Of a DNA stretch of 64,000 nt, positions 10,701-25,700 are shown in pieces. A model generated the notes under the pieces. That model ran no database searches, was not told the origin of the DNA, and saw only the letters and a list, made by a program, of their open reading frames with translations. Within the stretch, counting starts at the first letter, position 1, and every line of letters begins with the position of its first letter. A program made the position numbers and the translations under genes. Source of the stretch: Lichenostomus cassidix (taxonomy: Eukaryota > Chordata > Aves > Passeriformes > Meliphagidae); the NCBI GenBank assembly GCA_008360975.2, contig CM039183.1:40601850-40665849 (forward strand). The letters run 5' to 3'.

Positions 10701-13700
10701 TCCCAGCCTTTCAAACTTAGCATCAAGCTTAGATTTACAAACATTAGGAGAGATTATAAAATGTGGTATTTGTGACATGGATTCAAAGAGATAATACTCT
10801 ATGTTTGCTTTTAGTTGTTTAGTCTTGAAATATTTAAAGATAGTAGAAGCTTTAGGTTCTAAGGATTAAAAAGTTAACAATTCTGTTGGAATGGGAATTA
10901 CAAGCACCATGTAAGGGAAGTAGTGGCTTGTACAGTCTGTCAGTCTGAGGGGGTGTTGTTGGCTTTTTACCACTTGTTTGTTTGGTATCTTAAAATTTTT
11001 TTCTGCTATGCCAACAAGCTGTGTTTTACTTCTTATAGAAATGAATCAATCTTACACTTTTAGTCATGACATTCTTAGAAGCATACCTTTGTATGTCCAG
11101 TTAATTACAGTTCACTATTCCAGCTGCTTTTTACAGTCTTTATACCTCTGTTTCCTGTACTTCCAGCAGTTTTTTTCCCTACTTCTGTATGGTCCTTTCC
11201 ATTTATTTTCCTCTCTGGGATTGGAATGATAACTTTATCTGTTATTTTTTGGATGAGAGAATGGAATCATAATACTGAAAGGGGATGTGCCCACCTCAAG
11301 CTTTTGTTATTTGCTTCCAGCTTCCTCCTTCTTTACCTCTGTCCCATTTTTCTAGCACCTCTTTTTTTAATCTATTTTAAGCCAAAAGCATAAGCATAAG
11401 TAGGGATAAAACTAATTATATAAAAGCTGTCATGTGAACTATTGCTTCCTGGCTCTGCAGATGTAGTGCGGAGGGGAGAAAGCTCTTCGTGTGGGGTGCC
11501 CAGTGGGGAAGCTATTCAGCTGAACATGAGGAAATGTGATAATAGAACATATATGTGACTCTATGAGTTCCTAAAGATATTTTGGTTTTTTTCACCCAGA
11601 TTCATCATTTTTGCACTTCCATGAATCAGACTGTGACATAGGAGGGTCATCATCTTGTGAATCTATGCTTTCTCTGAACACAGAAAAAATTCTGGTATGT
11701 TATCAAGAATATAATGTACAAAACAATTGTAATAGATTGTTGAAGTTGCAGATCACTTCAGCTGCATAACCAGTTAGAATGAAGCTCAGGGAAATAACTG
11801 CAAGTAGAATCTATTATTCAGTAGGCATGGATGCCCAAAAGGCTTAAGTATGAATGAACTCAAGTTGCTCATAGAAGTATTACTTTGTAGTGCTCCACCA
11901 TGAGTCTCTATGGCTGTCAACTAATTGAAGCTGATGTCACTGAGAGCTAACCTTCGCCTCAGTTAGTCAACCAATTGATTTTTTGTTTTTAGTGGTGCAG
12001 GGGCTATGCTTGAAAAAGGGGGAGGTGCTTTAATTTCTACCCAGATTAACTTCCTGAGGTTTACACAAAACATGTAAGAGTGGGTGTGATGGCTTGTAGT
12101 TGCTACATAAATAACATTGTGCAGAGATCAGAGTTAGGTGCTTCAGACCATATTTTACTAAATGTAATACAGACCTGGCATATGAAGAATATTTAATAAA
12201 AGAAGGGTATTTCTTGGTAGAGAGACTTCAAGAAGATTATTTTGGAATTTGTGTTTGCTTGCAACACTACTCTTAGCCTTTGATCTTGAACAAATGTAAT
12301 CTTCAGCCTACATCAGAACACAGGTTTGATGTTACATCTTCAGTTCAGTGGAGTACAGGTATTGAAAATCTTCAGATAATTTCCATGTGGGTATACAAAG
12401 AAGCCTTGGCAAATTTTTAGAAACTATTGGCTATGAGGGAGCATGGAAACAATATTATAATTGGAAGCAGCGTCTCCAAAGGTGGCATTTGGAATTAAAA
12501 CTTCTATACTGCAAATCCACCAAGCCAATTGTTTAATTTGAATACTCTTCTTAGACTTCATGTATTGGTCAGGTCTTATGTCTAGTCTAGCCCAATAGTA
12601 CCAGAAATTCTTTCTAATGCAGTGAAATGTGTATTTGTTGGGAAGAAATTTTATCATTAAAAAAAAAAAGATTGTTTTAAAGAGAGCAACAATTAAACCT
12701 TTCAGGGTATTGTGCTGTGATGAAAATTTTCCCGTTTCTTGAATGTAGAATGACTGACAGTTTTTTGAGTGTAGAGTTGCAGGATATCTAACCTGTAGCT
12801 GAATTCAGAGTTTGTTGAGGAAGTGTGAAACCACTTTCTCTGCCACCCCAACTGTTCTGTTACTCTGTAGTGACAGAGCAGATGAGGTAGTGGTACTTCT
12901 CTTGCTGTCACATGCACCTCAGTAATCCATGGGAAATTATTGTAATGCCAGATTCTTTTGTTTGTAGCTTATTTTCCAGTACCTAGTGTGGAATCTTACT
13001 GTATCTTATCTCTGCAGAGAAAGATGTGTAGACCTTTTTTTTGTAAATCCACCAAGGAAGAGGCTGTATTTTAGTAAAAATGTTGTGATGGTTTTCCTAA
13101 TATTAAGACAATTATAGAGGAACAGTGTTTTCCAGTTAAATGTTAAAGATAATTTTCTGAATTAGGTTTCCTGGAAATTACATGAAGATCACTGATTATA
13201 TAAAAGGGTTGTGTTTGTAAATGCATATGGATTGCAATGTAGATTTAGTTTTCTTATTGTTATACCTGTTGAACCCTCATTTTTGTGCTATTTTTTAATG
13301 GCTTTTCTCTCTAAGGGAAATAACTGCCGTTCTCTGTAGAGGTGCAGATATAGGTGGAGTAACAGTTTGCAGAGTGTTATGATGTAATGCAGAGCTCATA
13401 CATCATCTTTTTAATCGCAGTAAAAAAAAAAAAAGGTTTGTAAAATCCATTTGGTAATCATTCATGCCCTGCAAAATCCTCATGTTTTTAAAACAGACCA
13501 AACATTCTCCTCATCATTAGATAAACATTAGATGTCATTTTTTCCCCTTTTTGTTTCCTAAAACAGTTTGAAAGACCTATTGATTTAAATGAACATTTTG
13601 TATTTGTCTAACATAAAATACTCTAGTAGGCCTAGAGCTGTCTGTGGAAAATACTTGTGAAAATGAACAGAGTTGAATATTTCTATATTTTTGAAGGTTA

Positions 13701-16700
13701 TCTGTGACAATATTGGTTCTTACAGGTGCGTTATTTAGGGAACAGACATCCTAGATAAGGCTGCAGTTTGAACAAAGTGCACAACTGGTAGAATATCTGT
13801 GTTGAAAGGACAGGCTCTTTAGTATGGCATTTTGAAGTTAAAGTTTAATATTGATAGATGATATTCTTGGTCTTTATTTTCAGTGTTTTAGTCTTTTGCA
13901 GTCTCCTTCTCTTTGCAGGAGACAAAGGAATAATTATAGGGTAAAGAATATAAACTTTCATATGAAAGTTTACAAAATTACTTACAAAAGACTTACAAAA
14001 TATCTTAAAAAGACTTGCAAAACCTCACGTTAAGCAGATGCAATACAGAAACGTCAGCCACTGGTAAAGTTCTGACAGTGTTCTTTCTGAGATTTGGTTA
14101 CCCTTATGTTAGAGCAGAAAACAGCACGTCTGACTGAAGAGAAGCTTTTCTGCCTGTGGAAGACTGGGCACGAATTTGGTTTCAGTTACCTTAGTGAAAT
14201 CACATTGGTTTTAGCTTTGTGGTCTAAGGCATTCTCTTAAAGGATTTAAGAAATGGATTTTCTATTGAATTCTATTGTTTGCTGAACACTTAAAAATGTG
14301 ATGTTTTACAGAGTCAAGCGAAGTTGCTTGCTGAGCAAAAACGATTTCCATTTGCTACTGATAATGACAACACAAATGAAGAATTGGGTAAGATGCTTTA
14401 TATAAGGTTTGTGCAGGTGAATGATGTGCTAATTATTAGCACTGAATGTTTTGAAAATTGGTGATTGAAGTGATGCATTAACTTCAAATTGATCTTAATA
14501 AGTCTGGAAATACAGCAAGATTTCTCTGGTCATAAAGCAAGTATTTATCTCTGTTGCTAAAAATCTTTCCTGCTTTTTTCACTAAAATTCTTCACCATGT
14601 CTGCTTAAGCAGATGTTCAAAACCAATTCTGATTAAGTCCTTTCTGACAGACTTAAGTACTTCCTCTTGCCCTTTTTCTGTCGTTATTGATGACTAAAAC
14701 TGTTCAAACATCCAGAAAATTTTACAAATGCAATATGCTCTCTATAAAGCATAGATCTTGGATCTGCTTCATCTCTCCACACTCCTCCCATCAACACTTA
14801 CAGGCAGCAGGAAGGCTTTCTGAGTTATGTCCTAGGCTGCTACTTGATGTTTTTTCAAAGCACACAGCAGAAGAAAGTGGAGACATTTCAAATAAATTAA
14901 CAGGAAATACTTTTCTCGAAGGACCTGAGAAAGGAATTGCACTGCTCCTTCAAATGTAGAGGTATTAGGAGGCAGCAAAGAGATTGTTGAGGATGTAAGT
15001 CAAGGAAGGCAGCAGACCATCTTCTATATAAGAGCAAAGGGAGGTTTTATTCCCTTCTAATGAACTTAAAATAATTAAGTAGTTTTTTGTTGACATAATT
15101 TCATGGATTTATCCAGGAAATTTTGGGGGCTTAATCTTTTTTCATATTCCTAGATTACTTAGCTATCTATGTTCATAGAATCCTTCAAAGAATACCAGAC
15201 TTCCATGCAGCTGAAAATATCTAATACTTTTAGTATCTATTCTGTAGGCTTGGAAGACTATGCCAGATAGTTCTCTGTCCTCAGGTTTGGCATGTAGGCT
15301 GGCACCTGTGTACCCAGTTTAGTCCAAGGATGTCATGGTGTGAGGAGCCTGGGTCCTTCTTGTTTGTGTGTTGCTTTTCACTGTTCCAAGGAAAAGTAAT
15401 GCAGAATATATGGGGCCTTCTGAAGCAATATTGGTACTGAAATGCTTTGGCCAATGGACAGTTGTCAACCATTAGATTCTTTGTTATGAAGTACTTGTAT
15501 TTTTGTAATATTAAAGATTAAAAAAATCAAAAAGATACCATTTAAAAAGAAGCTGATACTGTATCAGCTACTAGCTGTGGACCACTTGCCATAGTTTTAC
15601 AGACATAGTTCATGACTTCCTGCATTTTGCTAAGTGTCTTGCATAAACAAAATACAGTTGTTATGAGCAAGACAATTGAGTGACAATATAAGCCTTCATT
15701 ATATGTCTTCCTCCACTTTTTTTTTTTCTTAATTCTGAAATGGTTGAGTTGATTTTATTTTACATGCTAGCTTTTCTGTGTTCTGGGATTGGAACCCTAA
15801 AGATGTTACTGGTAACTGTTTAGTCTTGGAGAGTAATGAAATAAGGAAAATTCAAAAGCTCTTCATCCTGTCCTCCACCCTGTCCATTTTTTTCCCTTTT
15901 TTGGCAATAATATGCATTTGTGCCAAGTAAAGCTTTTTATGTATTGAGGAAGAAGCTTATATTGCACACAAATATTTCCTCCTTCACAATATAAATGCTC
16001 TGAGTATGAGACAAGCTCTGAATTAAATACATTTATTATTTCTCTTTCATTTAACTGTTTTCCTTCTTTAATGAACCATGCTTAGCAACACTACCAAAAC
16101 AATGTGGCTCTGCCTGCATGAGAGAGAAATGTCTCTGTCCTATTAAAGATACCTTTATTTTAACTGACTTACTTGTCTATTCTCATGTTTGAATAAACAA
16201 TTAAGCTAAGAGATGCCTCTTCCATTCTGTTTGGATGACTGCAAAATTCATTATAAGTGGGGAAAGGTGAAATCTTGTTCTTAGTTCCAATGCCAGCTGT
16301 TTGAACAGACTGCCTGGGGAAAAGTTCTCTTTAACTTTCATAACTGTGGTCTTCAAGATACTGAGTTTTGTTGGCAACGTAGGCAGAGCTTAGTCCAGAG
16401 TTAAAAACTGTGAGAGATTAAAACATGCAAAATGAAACAAGATATTCAGCTGTCAGAAATGAACTTCAGTTCAAGCACAACTACAGCTTTCCAGTCTTGT
16501 GATTTGACTGTGTTTTTATATCTTGTAGAGATTACAGGAACATATTTCTAACAGTCTGTTTCTTTTTCAAACATTTGGCTTCTACTCCAAAAAGGGGGCG
16601 TGCAAGAACTTTAAAGCTTTTCATAATTGTAACATAGGTAAAGACTCAGTTGTTTTTCAGTTTCATTTTTATAAATAATGAAAACAGTTTAGTTGAGGTA

Positions 16701-19700
16701 TTTCTAGTTAATTCAAATGAAGGAGAAACTTACTGTGAACTAGTGAAGTTTAGCAACATGTGTACAAGCAAGCAGAAGCTCCCTAATGGAATTGTCAAAA
16801 ACGTAGTGATAGCCGGGTGCACTTTTAACTGAGAAAAGCATCTAGGGCTATGGTATTGGGATCATAGTACCTTTTCTGATCCTAATTATGTTAGAAGTAA
16901 ACATGGGCCCTTTCCTGAAGAACTGGTAAAAGAGAGAAAAAAAACACCAACAAATCGCAAAACCCCAAAAAGGCTCTGAAGAGCACAGGATGAATGGACT
17001 AATTAATGAATGCTGGGTAATGGTTGAGGGAAGTCATGTCATTTTGGTGGCAGTTCAGGAATCCTCTGACTATTTTAAACTTCACTGCAATGTAGGAATT
17101 TGAACATTTTACAATTTGGTAGTATTTAATATTAAAAAAATCAATTTTTTGTGTTTTATCTACATTTTTAATGTTTTGTTAGCAATTGCTTACGTGTTGA
17201 TTGGCAACGGCTTGTATGATGAAGCTATACGACATTTTTCAACAATGCTGCAGGTGAGTTTTCTGCTTGGACCCCAAAAAGTAACTTGATGAAATTATCC
17301 ATTGCCACATATGACTTTTAATAAAAGAAATACTATATTAAGGATTTTAAAATGAGAGTAATTATTCTACTGTTTGTTCATTTTTTTTTCCATCCAAACG
17401 TAAGCATACTCTTAGAACTGGGTGATCAGTGTCTTGGTTATTTGGTGAGTATTTTTCTTATCTGTAGGCATAAAGTTTTTATGGCACTTTGACCGAAAAA
17501 GCACGTGTCTTCAGAAACCTGACCTCTGCAGAGCTGAAATTCCTTAGATTGTCTGCTTAATATATAGGCTGAGATATTTTAAAGTAGATTCTTTTGGGTG
17601 ACAGCATTTTGCCAGTAACGTGAGAAAAAAAGCCCTGACAGAGATACTTTATTTATTGGTAGTGGCAAGTAACCCATTGCTTTCACGTTGATAAATGATT
17701 TTCTGTGCTGGCTTTATCCTTTTTCAGTTTGATTAGTTTGACATTTAAATCAAACATAACTAATGTTTATATTGTGGGGTTTTTTCCCGACCAAGATAAA
17801 GTATTCAGAATCTTTTGCAGTTAAGTAGGAGGTAGTCGCTTTTAAAACCAGCCCCAGCAGTTTATAAGCATCAACTAGAGCTGATTTCAAAATACCCTAT
17901 TTTTATGGCTAAAAACCTGGGACTTCCAGAAGCATGAACCTACTTTTTCTTTCAAACTGGCTGAAGTACACAAATGCAAGCTGAAAGCAATACTGCAAAT
18001 AATAGCATGTCTTTTTTTTCTTAAGTGTCATATGGTTCGTACTTAAATTGAGTGGATGTGTGGCAATTTAATGGAATTATTCCAGGGAATTTATCTGAGG
18101 ACAAGAAAGTTTGGGGCTTTTGTGTGCTTTTACTTTGGTTGGTTGGTATAGGCATTTAGTGGTATCTGTCTTTGGTTTGTTTTAATGTGAGGGGTTTTTT
18201 TTACCCTAATGAGAAATCCTGCTTCCAAACCCACTGGATTTACGTATTGCTTCCTGTGTTTTTTCAGAAGGAAACTTAATATAAGTGAAGATAACCAATA
18301 TACACCAACTGTAGAAAGATATTGTGAGAAGTGTTTATGTAACAGAGTACATCTGCAATGCACACATCTCAGTTTAAATTAATATCATGCTTATAGTGTG
18401 CCTGAAAGGCTGTAAAGTGATCATGACTGTTCACTCTGTTTTCGTTAAGGCAATTTTAAATACATATGAAGTGATCATTAAAACATTTAACTGACTAAAA
18501 CAGCCTTGCGTAGCCAGGGTACTAAAGGTGGGAAGTTACCTGATGTTGATGTTGGCAAGTATAAACTTGGAATCAGCTCAAGTCTGGCAAGCTGCCAGCA
18601 TTGATGTGCCACGTAGTCTGTTGTTTTGTCTCCGGAAGAGTTTGTTTCTTGGGAAAGAGTTTGTTTCTTGGCAGATGTCCCACTTAAATAAGACCAGGCC
18701 TGTGCTACAAACTTTTGTAGCACAGCTGTGTTCCTTGCAGGTGTGAAGATGGTGTGATTCCTCACTGGTTTTCAGGGAAAATGACTGCATAGGCATTGTT
18801 GTGCTGAGAAAACAGTTTTGCTGTGTAGTTCTTGGAATTTGTATGGGAAACTGTGGTTGGAGTTAATGACAATGAATAAGAAGGAGATTTGCTATGTAGG
18901 GTGCATCCCTCCCCTAAGTGCCTGAGCAGGGAAGTCAGAAAATTAAATCTAACCCAAGGAAAGTTGGTTTGGATTTTGCAAAACTATTTTGGTAGAATAC
19001 TTCTGGTTTTCTATATTCAGTTGCTGTCTGAGTATAAATTTTATTAGTACGTCACAATATCCTGATCCCAAATTTTAAATCTCAAATTTAAATTGCATAC
19101 AAAATAGGCTTTGAGTGGCCAACTTGCATGTTTTTTATCAGCTTAGTGACATGAGATAAAAGAAGTTACATAATTACCAGTAAGGTAACAACTGATGCAG
19201 TTTGGGTAACAGAGTATTCTAATGAATGCTGTGTATTCCAATTCATTATAATGTACACTGTGTTACAGTTTCTGGTAGGTGGTCCCTGGCGCTATAACTG
19301 CACTCTGTTTGGCTCTTTTACCAGACAAATACTCCAGAACAATTCCATTAAATTGAATTGGAAATTGTGAACATTTGAATGTATGGACTGTAAGACAATA
19401 AATTTCTTTGCCTGGCAGCTGTGATTGTTCATTTCTTACTACTTTGGATCAACTAGAATTAAATACATGTTGAAGAAGCCAAAAAAACCACACCACAAAT
19501 TAATATTTTATTTGTTTAACAGGAAGAACCAGAGCTGGTTAGTGCAATTTATGGACGAGGGATAGCATATGGGAAGAAAGGACTACATGTGAGTAGATAA
19601 TTATTTAAATTAATATACAGCTGACTTATCTGAGTCTTAAACTTTAGGGAAGCCTGTAACAGGACTAACTAGACTGATTAGAATGTGGTAAGTACACCCC

Positions 19701-22700
19701 AAAGTCTTTGTGCTGTGCTATTTCCATGATGAGTCACTCCTTTGGAGGGTCCACTGTATAACATAAGGGGATCTAGTAGATCACAATACTCAAGCCATGA
19801 ATACATTTGCTTTGTAAGACTGTGGAAGTAAAGCAGCATGATATGAGTGCCAAAGGAGAAGATAGGCACTATTGTGAGTGGTAGATAGTGATGCTGTGAG
19901 CCACAGCTTCTTGAAAGAGATGTCTATTGAGATAACAGGCAGTGTCTTGCCTCTGAGAGACAGGTTTATGATGTCCCACTGTATTAATCTCCACATCTGA
20001 TCTGTATTTGGAAATGAACAAGTCTTTTATTGGAACTTGGAAACACTGTCAGCTCTTCCAATACAGTAGACTTCATATTTATTTTTGATTGCTTATGCCT
20101 CTTGATAAGTACACCACCTTGAATTTGTTAAAAAAAATAATTCAAATTACTTAGTTGCAATACTTACTGCTCAAATAACTTCTTGAGCAGAAGTAAATTT
20201 ATGAGTAGATGTCCTTGTAGTTAGAGTTTGTGGCCTGTTGAATCATGATTGCATGGTTGCTAGAATTCTAGAAGAAAGAATAATCAAGTAACTCCTTGAA
20301 AATTTTCTTTGTATGGAAAATTTAATTCCTTAGAGGTGCTGAAAGGAGCTTGAAGTCCCTCATATTTGCTTGTTTTAAACATCATCATGAGCATGCTTGC
20401 TCAGTTTAACTAGGTGTTGGTACAGCTTCACTTCAAAAAAGTTTTTGACTGACACCTTCAAGACACAAAGAAGATGCTAAGCACAAAATTGCTTTGAGAA
20501 AGAAGAAAAGTATCAATGAAATCTAATGCAGAACTTACTGCATAATCACTTTTGAGTTTTTTGCTAATTAAGTAACTACTTCCATCCTAAACTTCATTGA
20601 GGACAATTAAAAAGTTTGGATAGGCAAGATGCTGTTGGAATCAAACCATTTATCACTTGGATGAAGTTGCAGACAGTGCTGATGACAACACTGGTGAATG
20701 TGAATGTGCCTGTGTGTTGGAGTTCATGTGGGAGCTTGAGACAGCTTTGCTGCCAAGGAAGGTACTTCTGCAGCCATAAACCTAATGTTTATTCAGAGTT
20801 ATACTAACAAATTTTTAGAGGTACAACACAAAGATTATGTGTACAAGCAAAGTTCAGTTTTTTTGTTTGTAGCAGACAGGTGGTTTTTTCCAGCTGTTTG
20901 TAGAATACTGCATCTTGATGTTATTAGCAAAGGTATGAAGGGCTTTTAATATAAACTGTACACTTTTAGACACTTAGCCAATCTAGTTGTCCTTCATCTT
21001 GCGAGTGCATTAGTGTAAATACGCACAGTTGTTTACCTGGTTTATTTTTTTCCTTTCAGGATATGAAAAATGCTGAACTTGCTCTGTTTGAGCTCAGTAG
21101 GGTGATTAGTCTAGAACCAGATCATCCTGAAGTATTTGAACAGCGAGCAGAAGTGAGTATTTTTTGTGTCTTTTCAGACTTTTGGAGAAGTTGCAATTAT
21201 ACAGCATTTCCAATTATATCTTTATTTAATGACTAAAACTTGGTGTTCTTCTGTGAACATTGCTCCTTTCTTTTAAAGTATACATATTTCCTCACAAACA
21301 GTGTAATTTGTAGAATATTTAGTTTTAAAATAAGACATAGACTATATAGAGTTACTATGGCCAATGGAATGGCATATATTATATTTAAGTGTTCCGTTTG
21401 TGACATATTATATTGCAAGATCATTTGTGTTTAGGGCTTTTTTTATAAGATGAATCAAATATCACTAGAACCTTATTACTGCACCTACTGTCACCTTAGT
21501 AAATCTGTTGTTAGTACTGGTTGTTAAAATACAAAACATATAAAAAATGAAATGTTTTGGGTTTACATTTGCATGTAATTTAAATATCATTCCAACCCAC
21601 ATATATTTTTTATTTTGAAAATTATGTTTTGTTTTGCCAACTAAATTACAGAAAATGGATGCCAGGGAGCAGCTTTGTAGACAAACCAAGAGTGTAAATA
21701 TTAAAATCAGCATACTCTATGATGATAAGTGCCATAATAGCCACAGTTTTAATGTTCCTAGTGATCTCTTAAGTACATTTGTGAACTTTGATCTAAAAAT
21801 GTGAAAGGCATTCAGATAATTAGAAAATGGACCATTTTCCATTGGGGAAGTGTTTTTCAAATAAAGCTTAGGACAATACTTCAATTATACTTTTGTTTGA
21901 ATATGTTGAAATAGCTTGAAGTTGAGTATTTTGCTTTGACTGACTTGTTTTTAATTTGGAATACTGGATTTCTGCAAATGTTATTGGTTATGTTCATGTA
22001 CACTGATAGTTTTGAGAAAAATTCTTTCCTATTTACTCTTTCATAGTGGTTTAAAGGTGATAAGTACTGAAATTTATAGTGCAGCTTTCCAGCCTATTCT
22101 AGTAAATACTATTATTCTGTTATAGCTGAAAATGAAAAAGAATAATGTTCATATTCCTAAAACAAATCTATTCAGTCTATCTGCACTAAACTGTGTTTTG
22201 GTTTTATACTCTTAGATACTGTCCCCACTGGGACGGATCAGTGAAGCATTATCTGATCTCACCAAAGCTATTCAGCTACAACCATCAGCAAGGCTCTACA
22301 GGCACAGAGGTACCCTTTACTTCATATCTGAGGTTAGTGGATTTTGGGGATTCTCTTTGGCTCTGGTTGTGGGGATGTGTTGATTATTTTGTTGGCTTTT
22401 GTACTAGCGGTTACTTTTGTTCAAGAGCTTGTTTCCTATTTAGCTAAAAAAACCCCAAACAATATAATGACAAAAGCCCTGATTCTCCTGTAGCTGGCTT
22501 TCTGACAGTTCAGAGGTATTCTCTAAGTTTTCATTTGCAAATCTATGTAATGCAGAGAATCAGAGGACAAGTACCTTGCATGGATACCTCAGATTCTTTT
22601 GTGTTTGAGGAGTTGGATGTGGATAAAGACTTTGACTTGATTTATAATCTATGGCTGCATTTAATTAGTATTGATAAACATCAGTCTGAAGAGGAAAATA

Positions 22701-25700
22701 CTTATGGTCAAGGCAATAAGTGCTCTATATACTTAAGAAAAACACTCCTCAGAACAAACAAAAAAAAATCCCTACAAAAATACTAACATCCCATTTTGCT
22801 GTATAATCTCTATGTGTTGTTCTTAATTCTTTAATATAAAACAAGTAGCTTTATCCTCAAAGATTGTATGAATACTAGATAGCTAATTTCCTACTTAATT
22901 CTTCTGATTTCACTGTTTGCTTCCAGCTATTTTTCCATTTACTTTGCTGTGTTTTATACAGCACTTCCTGTAAAAGTTGCAAGTGTATTGTGTATTCTTT
23001 GATGATCTGATCGGTAGTTGACAATCATTGCCGCTTAACCCTGAGACTGACTTCATAGATTTAATAAAATTCTGTAGTTTATTTCTATGAAAATAAAAGT
23101 ATGTATTCCTCTTTATTTGTTTTGTGTTTCCTCTGTCATCTAAAATCTTCTTTATCACAGGATTATGCAACAGCCCATGAAGATTTTCAGCGCTCACTGG
23201 AACTGAACAAAAATCAGCCTATAGCTATGCTTTATAAAGGCTTAACCTTCTTTCACAGAGGACTTTTGAAGGTAAAGCTGTATTAAACAATAGCTCATGT
23301 AAAACAATACCTCCTATTTGAAGTTCCTTCCATAAAATAGTAGAAATATCATGGGTGTCGATATATTTGTGTTTTCTACCACATAAAGAAGATTTTTAAT
23401 GCAGAAGAGTGCAAGCAAAATATAAGGATTCTATTATATGACATGTAATACTGCAGGTCTTGCTGAATCTCAGTAGATTAGTGATAACAGACAGTTTAAG
23501 GAGTGCTTTGAAAGATGTCTGTATTTGTTACCTCTGCTAGTATTTGTATGGTTACGTTCAAAATTTCAAAATGAAATGGAGATTTCCTGGGTTTTGGGAA
23601 CAGGAAGGGGACGAAGAGGAAAGTAATTGTAAATTCTTCCTTGAATGAGCTAGGGGACAATCAGCTTCTGCTAGAGCCCTGCATTTATGCATGTTTATTT
23701 CAGTTAAATGTTGTTTCTGAAAGGCTGATATCTAAATTGAGGGAACATAGTTTCCTCCTCTAGTTTCTAAAATCAGCAGGAAAGTAAGTTCTTCCCATGT
23801 CTGTCTTTGTTTTCACGATTTTGTGACTCAAAACTGCTCTGCATTTTAGGTGTAGTAATATTGCCCCTGTTCCTTGTTTGTAAAGTATTTAGAGATAGTG
23901 CTGCCATTTTTCAGAGGGGAGAGTAATTATACAAGTTGTCTGAAATCCTTAGTTTGGAAAATGAAGATGCAATGGTGTGATTCCTGAGTTCCAACAGTGG
24001 AAGCTGTCTTTTTTCTAAGTTCTGATAGCTTGGGGTTTGTTAAGGGTAGTAGGAGGAAATCCTGACAGAACCTGGAGACAACCCGGGACTCCCACATTTC
24101 AGCCCACTGTCTTTCATTGGCAATCACTATTTTTTTATGTCTTTTTTTTTTGTTTGCTGTCTACTTCCTCAGTTTTTTAGTACCCAAGCAGGTATTTTTT
24201 TCCATAGTCTCACTATATGCTGTGAGAACATCAGACTGTAGTTGAACTTCTACTGTCTGTATCTCACTGCAGCCAGAAGAGATATTTGCAAATAATAGTC
24301 CAAATTTCTGATTTTTCATGTGGGCAGCAGAGACTTCAGAAAGTCATGGTGAAAATACAGCTGACAAAAATAAATGCTGCTTCACTTTGCAGAATAGAAG
24401 CAAAACTTTCTTCATTCTGATACACAGATCAACACATTTCTGCGCCACCACCACCTCTTTCCCCTCAATTTCTTTTCTTAAAGGAAGCATCTTCCCTCTC
24501 TAGTGTTCATGTTCAGGAGATTGTGACTGAGTGGTTTTTCATCCCCAGGTACAACTTAGCTTCCATTCATATCCAGGCTGCCTTTTAAAGGAAAGCTGTA
24601 CATTTCATGTGTTAGGTTTTACAAGACTTGCTGAAAATTGTAGGTTTGGGTTGAGGGTGGCTGTGTTCATTTTTGAGTGAAAAGAGATTGATTTGGATTA
24701 TTGCTTTTGGGAATAATCATCTCAGTCTTAAAACTTTAGGACATTAGCCTATCAGTAGTTCTAGGTGATTATTCTACATTTTTGTTCAGTGGCTATTTTT
24801 GTGCATGTTGTAGTGCTCAGAATATGTTTGATAGTTTTTCCAAATAAGAATTTCTAAATTGACTGAAGATACCAATGATTCTTTCCTTAAAGCATCTAAT
24901 TTATTGCACTATAGACTTCAAGACACTTTTCAGGCATTCCTTAGTAATATGAAGTAGTTGGTTATTCCATCCTTAATTCTAAGTCTTGGTATTGAATATG
25001 CCAGTTTGTATAGCCACTCTAGTTTGAAAAAGCTGAGTTCTTAATCAGACGACTATTTCTTTAACCATATGCTTATATTGTTAGCTTTTATTTTTATTAC
25101 ACTGTATTCCTCACAACAGTAATAGCAACAGTACATGCTATTGTTTGAAGATGATCACTTACTCTGTAATCCCTCAAGAGAGTTTGCTAACTGTGGAAAT
25201 AACAAAGAATGCAATAAGACGATTAAAGGGAGAGTACAGATTTGAAGGAGTATTTTGGCCTCCAAAAATTAAGAGGTGTATTATGAATGAAGAAGGAAGG
25301 CTGTAAGGAGAGGCTGCTTTGCCATAGGGACCAGACTGAGCTTTGAAAGCAAACTCTGAAGGGATTTCATCTCTGAACTCTTATTGAAATGCTGAAAGAA
25401 TTGCTCATTCCCACAGCATATTAGACAAAGGCATTCCAGCTAAATTTGTCAGTACTGTAAAGAACATTTCAGTATTTCATTTATTATGTAATAATTTTTG
25501 CTCTATAGATTGTGTAATAAATTCATGCCTTGTTTGTTCCTTCCAAAGGTTTTGGTGTATAACTGAAAATCCATAGCTAGTAACTACAGGGGATGCTGAA
25601 ATTTAATGAATATAGTAAGTGACAAATTTTTCTGTTTGTCCCCTTCTGTAGGAAGCCATTGAATCCTTCAAAGAAGCTCTGAAGCAGAAAGCAGACTTCA